From Novosphingobium resinovorum (GTDB lineage: Bacteria; Pseudomonadota; Alphaproteobacteria; Sphingomonadales; Sphingomonadaceae), in contig NZ_BSFC01000043.1 of the NCBI RefSeq assembly GCF_027922145.1, forward strand, positions 62,001 to 126,000: DNA of 64,000 nucleotides, read 5' to 3'. Each line of letters begins with the position of its first letter. Within the stretch, counting starts at the first letter, position 1. The notes below the pieces were generated by a model. It had not been told where the DNA came from. It did not search any database and saw only the letters and a list, made by a program, of their open reading frames with translations. Made by a program: the position numbers and the translations under genes. Of the stretch, positions 9,774 through 17,491 are shown one piece after another.

Positions 9774-9853
9774 TCCGCCGCGATCTTATGCAATCTCAAT
9801 GCCAAGCCACAGGTTCCCCTCTCGAATTGCTATGCGAAGGTGCGTAGTTGAAG

Positions 9854-9872
9854 CGCCTCCTCAAGGGAGGTG
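9854..9872 (+). promoter_or_regulatory. Ribosome-binding site sequestered in a hairpin
   Basis: The strong Shine-Dalgarno GGGAGGTGA ends just before ATG 9877. Its GGAGGTG pairs with CGCCTCC at 9854-9860 across a 5-nt TCAAG loop (7 bp including one G-U pair). In the mRNA this would mask the ribosome-binding site, suggesting translational control such as temperature or ligand dependence. The pairing is seen in the sequence; the function is inferred. Confidence 0.5.
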
Positions 9873-9876
9873 ACAT

Positions 9877-10137
9877 ATGATCCGTTGGCATGAAACTCTG
9901 GCGGCGCAGATGGGCTTGCGCGTCTGCGGCTTCGCTGTCCTGACGCTCGCGGCGCTGACGGTGCGCGTGCTGTACACGCGGGTGCATGCCCATCCGCCCG
10001 CACCGGCCAGCCTTGCCGATCTTGGCCTGTGCGCGATCGTCGTCGTGCTCATGGTCGTGGGCGATGCCCTGCTGTTCGCGGGGCCGGCCTTGTGGAAGCA
10101 GGTGATGGTCCCCGGGCGCTGGTCGGCTACGGCCTAG
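9877..10137 (+). CDS. Small two-helix membrane protein, function unknown
   Basis: This 86-aa protein has two hydrophobic stretches, about residues 14-30 (LRVCGFAVLTLAALTVRVLY) and 47-68 (LGLCAIVVVLMVVGDALLFAG), joined by a proline/alanine-rich loop. I do not recognise a family. The very strong ribosome-binding site AAGGGAGGTGA 3-4 nt before ATG 9877 argues that the gene is real, and the site is predicted to be hidden in a hairpin. It is divergent from kup and its stop overlaps the end of the decayed tonB on the other strand. Confidence 0.6.
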   Translation: MIRWHETLAAQMGLRVCGFAVLTLAALTVRVLYTRVHAHPPAPASLADLGLCAIVVVLMVVGDALLFAGPALWKQVMVPGRWSATA

Positions 10138-10530
10138 CGGAGATCGAACTCGATCGGCACGGTCAGTTCCACGGTATCCAGACGTCCCGCAGGAATGGCG
10201 GGCAGGGGCTGCGCGCGCCGCAGCGTGTCGAGCGCCGCCTGATCGAGCATGAATGAGCCGGACTTGCGCACGATCGCGCAGGACAGGACGAACCTTGCGC
10301 GGTTCATCGTGAAGCGCACTTGCACCGCGCCCTATTGCCGGGCCGCGTGGGCACGGGCGCGGATAGCGGCGGAAGCGCTCCAGGTGAGCGAGGACCGATG
10401 CCTCCCAGTCGAGCCGGGATCGACGATTTCCGCCAGCTCGGAGGCGAGGGGCTCGTTGGCCGGTCCGGCGGCGAGCACGACCATCGGCTGGCGCGGAATT
10501 TCCCGCTCCGGCTGTGGCCTGGCCTCTTGT
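10134..10530 (-). pseudogene. Decayed TonB energy-transducer gene
   Basis: The C-terminal TonB domain is recognisable on the minus strand as VQVRFTMNRARFVLSCAIVR, then LDQAALDTLRRAQPLP and a final VELTVPIEFDL. Just upstream, a different frame encodes DWEASVLAHLERFRRYPR, the usual start of that domain, and the frames are separated by a frameshift near 10358. An in-frame TAG at 10332-10334 replaces the residue before GAVQVRF. A proline-rich stretch in yet another frame (10400-10530) may be the linker. With at least one frameshift and one nonsense codon this cannot make a working TonB. Confidence 0.75.
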
Positions 10531-10539
10531 CTCTCGACG

Positions 10540-10662
10540 TCAGGCGTTCTGGACGATGTCTTAGGCCAGACCGACATCGCCCACGATCGTCACGGCATAG
10601 CGGATGAGAGCGGGACGATTCTCCAGCAAAAGGCTCAGAGCATCCCGCGTCCTGGGTTCCAT
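10540..10662 (-). pseudogene. Remnant of an ECF (FecI-like) sigma factor gene
   Basis: From ATG 10662 on the minus strand the frame reads RDALSLLLENRPALIRYAV, then TIVGDVGLA, a stop (TAA at 10561-10563), then DIVQNA and a second stop at 10540. This matches the start of sigma region 2 of FecI-type ECF factors, where ALVRYAxxIVGDxxxAEDIVQxA is typical; the first stop falls where Glu is expected. Only about 40 codons remain, directly upstream of the tonB remnant. The assignment rests on motif resemblance alone. Confidence 0.5.
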
Positions 10663-10752
10663 TCTGTTCGCGGGTGGGTGATCCATGCCGCGCGGACTAG
10701 GAGAGCAGTTGTTGCGAACCAATCTCACAAAGAGTCGAAGCAGTCGGGCGTA

Positions 10753-13047
10753 TCAGGACATCTCGAACATCGACCGTGCCGCAGGCGCATCCTGCGGCTT
10801 CCCGAAATAGTACCCCTGGATCTTGCTGCAACCGAGAGCCCTTACGAGGTCGACATCCCGGCGGGTTTCGACCCCTTCCGCGGTGGTGCTGATGCCCAGA
10901 CTGTCCGCCAGGGTCACCACTGCGCGCAGGATCGCAAGGCATTCCCTGTTTCCGCCAGCGGCGCCCTGAACGAACGATCGATCGAGCTTGATCGTGGAGA
11001 AGCGTATGTTGCGCAAGTAGCCCAGTGACGAATAGCCGGTGCCGAAATCGTCCAGCGCCACCGTACATCCCAGCGCCATGACGTGCTCTAAAGCGGTACA
11101 GGCCCGCGTCGCGTCGCTCAGGAAGATGCTTTCGGTAACCTCGATCTCGAGACGTTCGGGAGCTAGGCCGCTTGCCGCAAGGGCACTGACGATGTTCGTG
11201 ACGAAGTTCGGGTCCAGCAACTGCTCGCCAGACACGTTTACTGCGATGCGTACGTCCCCCGGCCAACCGGCCGCCGCCTTGCAGGCTTCGCGTAATACCC
11301 ATTCCCCGATGGGAATGATGAGGCGTGTCTCTTCCGCGAGAGGGATGAACTTTTCCGGGCTGACTGTGCCATACTCTGCGTTTCGCCAGCGCAGCAGTGC
11401 CTCGAAACTGGTTATCGCTTCCGACTGCGCATCGACCACGGGCTGGAACACGAGGTGCAGTTCGTTGTGCTTCATGGCGCCCCGCAAGGCTATCTCCAGC
11501 TTGCGACGTTCTTCGGCGTGCGCGTGGAAGCTGCGCTCGTAGCGGCAGTGCGAATTGCCGCGGGCCTCCTTGGCGCGGTAAAGTGCAAGGTCGGCATTGC
11601 GCATCATCATCTCGGCGTTTGCACCGTCGTGCGGCCCCACGGCCCAGCCTACGGAAGCGCCCACGAATACCGTATGATGCCCGATCTCGTAGGGTTGGAT
11701 CAGCCGATCCGTGATCCGCCGGATCAAAAGTCTGACCCGGTCGAGGTTGGATGCATCAGGAACGACTACCGCGAAGGCATCGCCACTGAAACGGCCGCAC
11801 AGGTCGCTGTCGGCGATCTGCTCCCTCAGCCTTTCGGCAACGCGCACCAGCAGAGTATCGCCGACATCGTGGCCGAGCGTGTCGTTCACCGCCTTGAACC
11901 TATCGAGATCGATCATAAGGAATGCGCAGGCATTGCGCTGCCGCTGCGCGGTGCGATCAAGTGCAGATGCCAGCGCTTCGGTGACCATCGCCCGGTTCGG
12001 TAGTCCCGTCAGAGAGTCATACCGGGCCATGCGGTTCATTGTTTCGAGATTTTCCCGGCCTTCGGTTACATCGCATCCGGTTCCGCGATAGCCTACGAAC
12101 CTATCCTCGCAGTAATGCGGTTGAGCTGACAATTTCCACCACTGGGTTCGTCCGCCGGTACTGACCTTGATGGCAAGGTCGCAGATGTTTTCGCGACGTT
12201 TCATGCGCTCGGCGAGTTCGGCGCAAGCCGGAGGAGTGTCCCCGACACACGCTCCCGCGATCAGCCTGCGAAATGAGATGCCTTCCAGATCGGAGGGATC
12301 GCGTCCCGCTGCGAGCGCAAAGCGCGGCGAAACGCCAAGGAGGCGCAGGGACACATCGGTTTGCCAATGCCAGTGTGCACCGTCTTGTCCGAACTCGCAT
12401 TGCGCCGATGCCGCGGCATCGGCACTGCGGACCGGTTGTCCGTCGGCTTTTCCGCCGACTTTCGAAGCAGCAGAGGCGCGTTTTCGTTCCACGATGGCTG
12501 CGGATGTGATCGCGACGAACAGCAGTGCGATCGTGGCCATGGCCGGATCGGATGCGAGCAGGAACCAGGCCGCACTGGAATTGCCCACGATGCCGCAGAA
12601 GATGAGAGCTGCTCCCGGCGTTGCGGTTGCACGCGAAACCGATGCTGCCATCAACAGAGCGAGCACCGCCCACAACTGCGTCGCCGTTTCCATGCCTGCC
12701 TGCGATCCGAAAGCCCACAAGGGCAAGGCCCACGGCACTGCAGAGAGTATCGTCCCGGCATGTGATGATAGCCAGCCGGGCGAAGGCCGGTGCCGTGTAC
12801 GGTTTAGCCGACTGTCGAGCAGCGGCGCGAGCGCCGCCAGGGTCAGCCATGCCATGATCGCTGTCGAAGAGACCTTTCCTGACAGCATAAGCGCCAAGGC
12901 CGCCGCGGCCAGCGCATGCATAATCGCCTTCCGGAAGCTCGTTGCGAAACCGGTCCAGGCCGCCGCGATCGCAAGCCAGGCTCGACCATCGGTAAAGGTG
13001 CTCGCGGAGGTTGCCGCGCTTGTCAGGGTTGTATCCTTGGACAGCAT
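10753..13047 (-). CDS. Membrane-bound PAS-GGDEF-EAL protein (c-di-GMP turnover, degenerate GGDEF)
   Basis: About 764 aa. The N-terminal third has several hydrophobic helices (about residues 20-180), then a PAS-like domain, GGDEF and EAL domains. The GGDEF motif reads RFSGDAF (near 11773-11795), losing the metal-binding Glu and one Gly, so cyclase activity is unlikely. The EAL domain keeps EALLRW, EVTES, DDFGTGYSSL, KLDRSF, AEGVET and the QGYYFGKP tail, consistent with an active c-di-GMP phosphodiesterase. The start is uncertain: ATG 13047 is chosen because the alternative ATG 13143 adds a non-hydrophobic 32-residue leader; neither has a strong ribosome-binding site. Such proteins often switch between motile and surface-attached states, which fits the adhesin and pilus genes nearby. 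Confidence 0.93.
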   Translation of the reverse strand: MLSKDTTLTSAATSASTFTDGRAWLAIAAAWTGFATSFRKAIMHALAAAALALMLSGKVSSTAIMAWLTLAALAPLLDSRLNRTRHRPSPGWLSSHAGTILSAVPWALPLWAFGSQAGMETATQLWAVLALLMAASVSRATATPGAALIFCGIVGNSSAAWFLLASDPAMATIALLFVAITSAAIVERKRASAASKVGGKADGQPVRSADAAASAQCEFGQDGAHWHWQTDVSLRLLGVSPRFALAAGRDPSDLEGISFRRLIAGACVGDTPPACAELAERMKRRENICDLAIKVSTGGRTQWWKLSAQPHYCEDRFVGYRGTGCDVTEGRENLETMNRMARYDSLTGLPNRAMVTEALASALDRTAQRQRNACAFLMIDLDRFKAVNDTLGHDVGDTLLVRVAERLREQIADSDLCGRFSGDAFAVVVPDASNLDRVRLLIRRITDRLIQPYEIGHHTVFVGASVGWAVGPHDGANAEMMMRNADLALYRAKEARGNSHCRYERSFHAHAEERRKLEIALRGAMKHNELHLVFQPVVDAQSEAITSFEALLRWRNAEYGTVSPEKFIPLAEETRLIIPIGEWVLREACKAAAGWPGDVRIAVNVSGEQLLDPNFVTNIVSALAASGLAPERLEIEVTESIFLSDATRACTALEHVMALGCTVALDDFGTGYSSLGYLRNIRFSTIKLDRSFVQGAAGGNRECLAILRAVVTLADSLGISTTAEGVETRRDVDLVRALGCSKIQGYYFGKPQDAPAARSMFEMS

Positions 13048-13143
13048 CTTGCTCGCGTCAGGCCTCTCTGTTCCAGCCACGGCGATAAGGTTGTAAAGGT
13101 TAGCGGTAAGTAAATGCTTGTCAGTGCGATGAAAAGCATGCAC

Positions 13144-13514
13144 GCCCTACGTATCGATCCGCGAAGTTCTGATGGTAAAATTTGCGGTTTATTGGTCTCC
13201 GTAACCCGACGTAGCGGCAATTAGCGCCCGGGATCGCAACCGATCCGACGCTACCTTGAAGATGCCATAGCAAGGCCCTGGGTTGCGTCCGCCAGCGGTG
13301 TTTGCGTAACCATCGCAGCGGTTTTCCATGGGGCAGGCCGCTTTTCTGGGTGACCCGGACGGTACTCCGTCGCCAGACGACACGCTGACAAGGCGCCTTG
13401 CGTGCCCGATACCCTCGAAACGGCTTCGATTTGAGATGAACGGCGGCGATGGCTTCGTAACCTGATGCCGGGCAACTCGCTCGCTATGCGGGCAAAATCA
13501 GGCAATCGAAGATC
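13144..13514. other. Intergenic region, no feature recognised
   Basis: About 370 nt separate the divergent GGDEF-EAL gene and the TpsB transporter gene. Short open frames on both strands lack ribosome-binding sites and resemble nothing known. Promoters for both genes presumably lie here, but no clear boxes or palindromes were found. Confidence 0.4.
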
Positions 13515-15221
13515 ATGAGGGCAATTCCCGAGAACGCGCGCGACGGCGCGATGCGCAGGTTCCGGACCTCCGGAGCAATCCGTCGCGCCCTGCTCGTCGT
13601 AGGTGCGGCCCTCACGATTGCGGCTCAGCCTTCGCTGGCACAGGGCTCCAAGGCGCTCAATCAGTCGCCGACCATCGACAGGGACCGACTCGATCGACAG
13701 GACCCCGCGATCCCGCGCGCCGCGCCGCCGGCGGAACTTCCCTCCGCGCCTGTAAGCGTGGACACCGCAGCCAGCACCGTGGCGCTCAAGGAGGTCCGCT
13801 ACCTTGGCGCTACTCTCGATCGCAGGAAACTCGACGCCGCAACGGGTCCCTTCGTCGGTGGGCCGTTAGACCGGGACGCATTGCAGAAGCTCGCGAACGC
13901 GGTCAGCGCAGCTTACGCGAGCAGTGACATTGCGTTCTATGCCGTGAGCATTCCCGCGCAATCGGCGGCGGACGGCGTGCTGACGGTTCAGGTGCTTGAG
14001 GGGCGGATCGTACAATATGCTCTGGCGGGGGAAACCAGCAGTACACCCAAGCGGCTCATCGACGCCCATATAAAGCGCCTCATGCGGGACACGCCGACGC
14101 ACAAGTCGACGATCGAGCGAACGCTGTCTTTGCTGCGTGACATTCCCGGCCAGACGGTAGAGGCGAAGCTGCGCGGCACGGCGAAGCCAGGCGAACTCGC
14201 GCTCGATCTCGATGTGCGTCGCAAGCAGGTCGAGATCACCGTCAACCTCAACAATCGCGGCGTCTTCAACGTCACCACCGGAGCGCAGGCGCAGGCTGCA
14301 GTGGCATTCAACGGTCTGCTCCGTGAGGGCGACAGCACGCGCCTGTCGGGTTACGTTCCCCTTCAGCCGCACCGCTATCAATTCTACTCGGCGAGCCACC
14401 AGACTCCCATTGGATCGAGCGGTACCACAGTGGGCCTTACAGGCGCTTACGTGCGGACCCGGACGCGCGATCTCGACATTTTGGGCGAGGCCAAGCAACT
14501 CGGCATCGTCGTCAGTCATCCGCTGGTTCGCAGCTATAAGCGCAACCTGACGCTGACAGCCTCGCTTGATGGCACGAACAGCGACAATTATTACCTCGAT
14601 ACCGCATTCGGCGGGTTCCGTACGCGCGCCGCGCGTCTGGGTGCGAGTTGGTCCGCGATCGGGAAGACGAGCGGCTACGGCGTCTCGCTCTCTCTAAGCC
14701 ACGGCCTTGGCGGCTTGGGGGCCCGGGCGATCTCGGGATATTCCCGGGTGGCGTTCCGCAAGGCTAACCTTCAGGCGACTTTCGTGAAGGAACTCGATCC
14801 CAGGTTTGCCGCCAAGATCAGTTTGCGAGGTCAATATAGTCCCGATCGATTGCCGACGACCGAACGTGTCGTACTTGGCGGAGAAGGAGCGGGCCTTGCC
14901 TACCGCGACGGATTTCTCACCGCTGACAGGGCGGTTTCCGGATCCGCAGAACTATCCTGGCGAGCGCTTGGCAGCAAGTCGAGCGCGAGAGCGCTAACAT
15001 TTTTTGCGTATACCGATGCCGCACTTGCGCGTTCGCTTGCGCGTCCTGTCTACAATCTGCCGGGCCGTGACTACTCGCTCGCGTCGGCGGGTGGAGGCAT
15101 TCGCGTGACGCCCCTGAAGGGCTGGACCGCGACAGGTCAGGTTGCTGTCCCCGTCAAGAAACCATTCGATGGGATGAGCAGCAAGGCGCGGTTCTTCTTC
15201 AGCGTGTCCCGGACACTCTGA
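13515..15221 (+). CDS. ShlB/FhaC/HecB-type two-partner secretion transporter (TpsB)
   Basis: A 568-aa Omp85-superfamily outer-membrane transporter. An N-terminal signal region (RRALLVVGAALTIAAQPSLAQ, about residues 23-43) is followed by a proline-rich helix/linker, a ShlB-type POTRA domain (from about VALKEVRYLGATLDRRKL through VLTVQVLEGRIVQYAL), a second POTRA and a 16-strand barrel ending in FFFSVSRTL. Such proteins export a large TpsA exoprotein, but no TpsA gene with a haemagglutination domain is present in the window. The next genes encode a 2-oxoglutarate oxygenase and an autotransporter. ATG 13515 is used; ATG 13551 is an alternative, and both have poor ribosome-binding sites. Confidence 0.9.
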   Translation: MRAIPENARDGAMRRFRTSGAIRRALLVVGAALTIAAQPSLAQGSKALNQSPTIDRDRLDRQDPAIPRAAPPAELPSAPVSVDTAASTVALKEVRYLGATLDRRKLDAATGPFVGGPLDRDALQKLANAVSAAYASSDIAFYAVSIPAQSAADGVLTVQVLEGRIVQYALAGETSSTPKRLIDAHIKRLMRDTPTHKSTIERTLSLLRDIPGQTVEAKLRGTAKPGELALDLDVRRKQVEITVNLNNRGVFNVTTGAQAQAAVAFNGLLREGDSTRLSGYVPLQPHRYQFYSASHQTPIGSSGTTVGLTGAYVRTRTRDLDILGEAKQLGIVVSHPLVRSYKRNLTLTASLDGTNSDNYYLDTAFGGFRTRAARLGASWSAIGKTSGYGVSLSLSHGLGGLGARAISGYSRVAFRKANLQATFVKELDPRFAAKISLRGQYSPDRLPTTERVVLGGEGAGLAYRDGFLTADRAVSGSAELSWRALGSKSSARALTFFAYTDAALARSLARPVYNLPGRDYSLASAGGGIRVTPLKGWTATGQVAVPVKKPFDGMSSKARFFFSVSRTL

Positions 15222-15229
15222 TTTCCCGC

Positions 15230-15247
15230 TTTTGCGTATACGCAAAA
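15230..15247. promoter_or_regulatory. Perfect 18-nt palindrome between tpsB and the oxygenase gene
   Basis: TTTTGCGTATACGCAAAA is perfectly self-complementary with no loop. That fits a dimeric regulator-binding site better than a terminator. It lies 8 nt after the tpsB stop and 28 nt before the oxygenase start. A half-copy (TTTTGCGTATACC) occurs inside tpsB near 15001-15016. Confidence 0.5.
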
Positions 15248-15275
15248 AGGCGCAAGGCCAGAATAGGGGCTATTC

Positions 15276-15836
15276 ATGCAGAATGTTTGGGAGGCCTGGT
15301 CCGGCGCGCTGTCGCCGGCTGAGTGCGACAAGATACTCGCACGCGCACGAAAGTATCCTGAGGCCAATGCTACGATCGGATTCTCCGATACCCTTCGCAG
15401 CGATCAAAGCTACCGTAGTTCGACGATCCGCTGGCTGGACGCGATTCAGGAGCGCGACATCGTCGTGCGGCTCATGAACCTCGTCCGTTCATCGAACCGC
15501 ACCAACTTCGGCGTCGATATCGATGCGCCGTACGAAATCCAGTTCACCGAATATCGTGCCACTAACAACGGACACTACGATTGGCATCAGGACGTGTGGC
15601 TGGAATCAACACGCCCATATGCGCGCAAGCTTTCAGTCGTGGTGCAATTGTCGGCACCGGACGACTACAAGGGCGGCGAATTTGAGTTCTTCGGCATCCA
15701 GAGCCCAGGTGAGACCTTCGCCGGAAGGGGCAGTGTCTTGATCTTTCCCTCCTTCCTGCAGCACCGGGTACTGCCGGTGACCGACGGCTTGCGCCGAAGC
15801 CTCGTAACCTGGGTTGAAGGCCCGAACTGGCGCTGA
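15276..15836 (+). CDS. PKHD-type Fe(II)/2-oxoglutarate-dependent oxygenase
   Basis: A 186-aa single-domain double-stranded beta-helix oxygenase of the prolyl/lysyl hydroxylase-like (PKHD, P4Hc) class. The iron ligands are visible as HxD (His104, Asp106 in DWHQDVW) and distal His163 (FLQHRVLPV). Arg173 or Arg174 in GLRRSLVTW is placed to bind 2-oxoglutarate. There is no signal peptide, so it would act in the cytoplasm. The substrate is not known from sequence; relatives hydroxylate proline in proteins. It sits between tpsB and an autotransporter, 3 kb before a collagen-like protein rich in Gly-Pro repeats, which makes a protein-proline substrate worth testing. ATG 15276 has only a weak upstream AGGGG. 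Confidence 0.88.
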   Translation: MQNVWEAWSGALSPAECDKILARARKYPEANATIGFSDTLRSDQSYRSSTIRWLDAIQERDIVVRLMNLVRSSNRTNFGVDIDAPYEIQFTEYRATNNGHYDWHQDVWLESTRPYARKLSVVVQLSAPDDYKGGEFEFFGIQSPGETFAGRGSVLIFPSFLQHRVLPVTDGLRRSLVTWVEGPNWR

Positions 15837-16134
15837 CGTCGCGGGCGAGACTGGGTCCGAATCGGCCCTTTCCTCTGCTTCGCCGCGCAATGCCTCGCAA
15901 AAGGTCTTCTCGCATGGATCCTGCAGGCCGGGAAGAGGTGCAGGCACTCCGGACGGCACGCAACACGGGGCTGCTTACCTGAAAAGCCATCGAGGCGGCG
16001 CTCTCGTAGGAAGCCTTCGCAGCGAGGGCAGTTCGACTGGCCAGATGCCTCACGGACGTAACATCATAAAGCCTGACACCAGACGGAAAGCGCAAGGCAC
16101 TCGGAGCTTTGCGATAACGGCGGAGGAAACAAAC
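15837..16134. other. Intergenic region before the autotransporter gene
   Basis: About 300 nt with open frames but no convincing gene start or motif. Its 3' end carries the GGAGG site at 16122-16126 that decides the start of the next gene. It probably contains the autotransporter promoter. Confidence 0.35.
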
Positions 16135-17364
16135 TTGCAGCATTCAAAATCCGGCTCGACGATGCGCCTTGCGATTGGTCTTGCGGTATGCGCCGTTGCA
16201 CTCGGCGTGCATTCCGCACCTGCTTTCGCGCAGAGTTATGAGGCTGACGGCACTACACCGGGTCAGGCGGCGGTCGGTGCAGCCCTCGATGCCCTCGCAC
16301 CGTCGGCAGCGGCGGGGTATGCAGGCATCCTTGATGCGATTGATGCGCTCCCCGATGCGAGTGCTCGGGCCGAAGCGCTCGGGCAACTCGGTGCGGCGCC
16401 TTATCGGCTTATGCCTCGGCTCTCGATCCAGTCCATGGACGCAACCGACCGGGAAATCCGCGGCTACCTGGCGCAGCGTCGCGAGTTTGCACTCGATGCT
16501 TCGCCAGGAGTGCCGGTAAGTGGTGACCGCACGATCAATGTGATGGTCAGCTACGGCCTCAAACAAGGCGACTATCACGCAAGGCCGGATCGGCCGCGCG
16601 CCAATTTCGACAGCCGCTCGATCCGGGCGGGTTTCGACATTTCGCCGGTGCCGGGATTGATCCTGGGCACGTCGATCGGGATTGATGGCATCGATGCGAA
16701 CCTGGATCGCAGCCAGCAACCTCGCAGCACGCTGTTCAATGCCAACGTCACGCCTTACGCCAGCTATACCAATGGACGTTATTATGTGGATGCCACGGCG
16801 GGCTATACCCGCAGCTGGTATCAGTTGAGACGCCAAGTCAGTTTCACTGGCTTCAGCGACCGGCTGCAGTCCGGGCCAAACGGCGACAACGCCGCGGCCA
16901 CGGTAGAGGCCGGAGGCATCTTCAAGCTCGGCGTCCTTCGGGCGCAACCTTTCGCCGGGCTTCACTATCGCTATGCTGATCTCGGCGGCTTCGTCGAAAG
17001 TGGTGGGCCGGCTTCACTTGCCGTTGCCAAGTTCAAGACGGAATCGGTGCGCAGCAGTCTGGGGATGCGGGCTTCCGCATCGCTCCGGAAGGGGGCATGG
17101 ACCTTGCGCCCCAGCGTCGAGGCGCAGTGGCAGCGGGAACTGCGGTCGCGGCCGGAAAGCCGGATCGAGGCGATCTTCCTGCAGGGCGGCACGCCGATCT
17201 TCACGCTACCGTCCACCCGCTACGATCGTGATGGCGCAGTCGTAGGAGCCGGGATCAGTGCGGTGTACGGCGAGCGGACGGCGCTTCGACTGTCCTATTC
17301 CGGCGAGTTCGCCAACGACCGCCGCATCCATGGTTTCGCGATAACGGCCAATCACCGCTTCTGA
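16135..17364 (+). CDS. Autotransporter beta-barrel protein with very short passenger
   Basis: About 409 aa. Signal peptide: basic start, hydrophobic core MRLAIGLAVCAVALGVHSA, cleavage near APAFA-QS. A short helical linker (GQAAVGAALDAL, then LDAIDALPDASARAEAL) resembles the segment threading autotransporter barrels. About 280 residues of alternating beta-strands end in a terminal Phe (HGFAITANHRF), the outer-membrane signature. Only about 100 residues precede the barrel, so there is essentially no passenger. The start chosen is TTG 16135 because GGAGG lies 8 nt upstream; ATG 16162 within the signal peptide is the alternative. It may be an accessory barrel, or a relic of a larger adhesin. Confidence 0.85.
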   Translation: MQHSKSGSTMRLAIGLAVCAVALGVHSAPAFAQSYEADGTTPGQAAVGAALDALAPSAAAGYAGILDAIDALPDASARAEALGQLGAAPYRLMPRLSIQSMDATDREIRGYLAQRREFALDASPGVPVSGDRTINVMVSYGLKQGDYHARPDRPRANFDSRSIRAGFDISPVPGLILGTSIGIDGIDANLDRSQQPRSTLFNANVTPYASYTNGRYYVDATAGYTRSWYQLRRQVSFTGFSDRLQSGPNGDNAAATVEAGGIFKLGVLRAQPFAGLHYRYADLGGFVESGGPASLAVAKFKTESVRSSLGMRASASLRKGAWTLRPSVEAQWQRELRSRPESRIEAIFLQGGTPIFTLPSTRYDRDGAVVGAGISAVYGERTALRLSYSGEFANDRRIHGFAITANHRF

Positions 17365-17491
17365 AATCGCAGTCTTTTCGCGAGGAAATAGAGCCGATCC
17401 GAACCTAGTTCGCCGGGCGGCGGAGCCATTCCTTTCGCTATGTTCGGCCTGGGCTCGATCCAGTGGATCATAGCAAGGAAGGGGACGCACG

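Noticed and set aside
15837..16161. Extended N-terminus of the autotransporter beginning at 15814
   Set aside because: It would overlap the oxygenase gene, destroy the signal peptide and lack a ribosome-binding site; GGAGG before TTG 16135 fits better.
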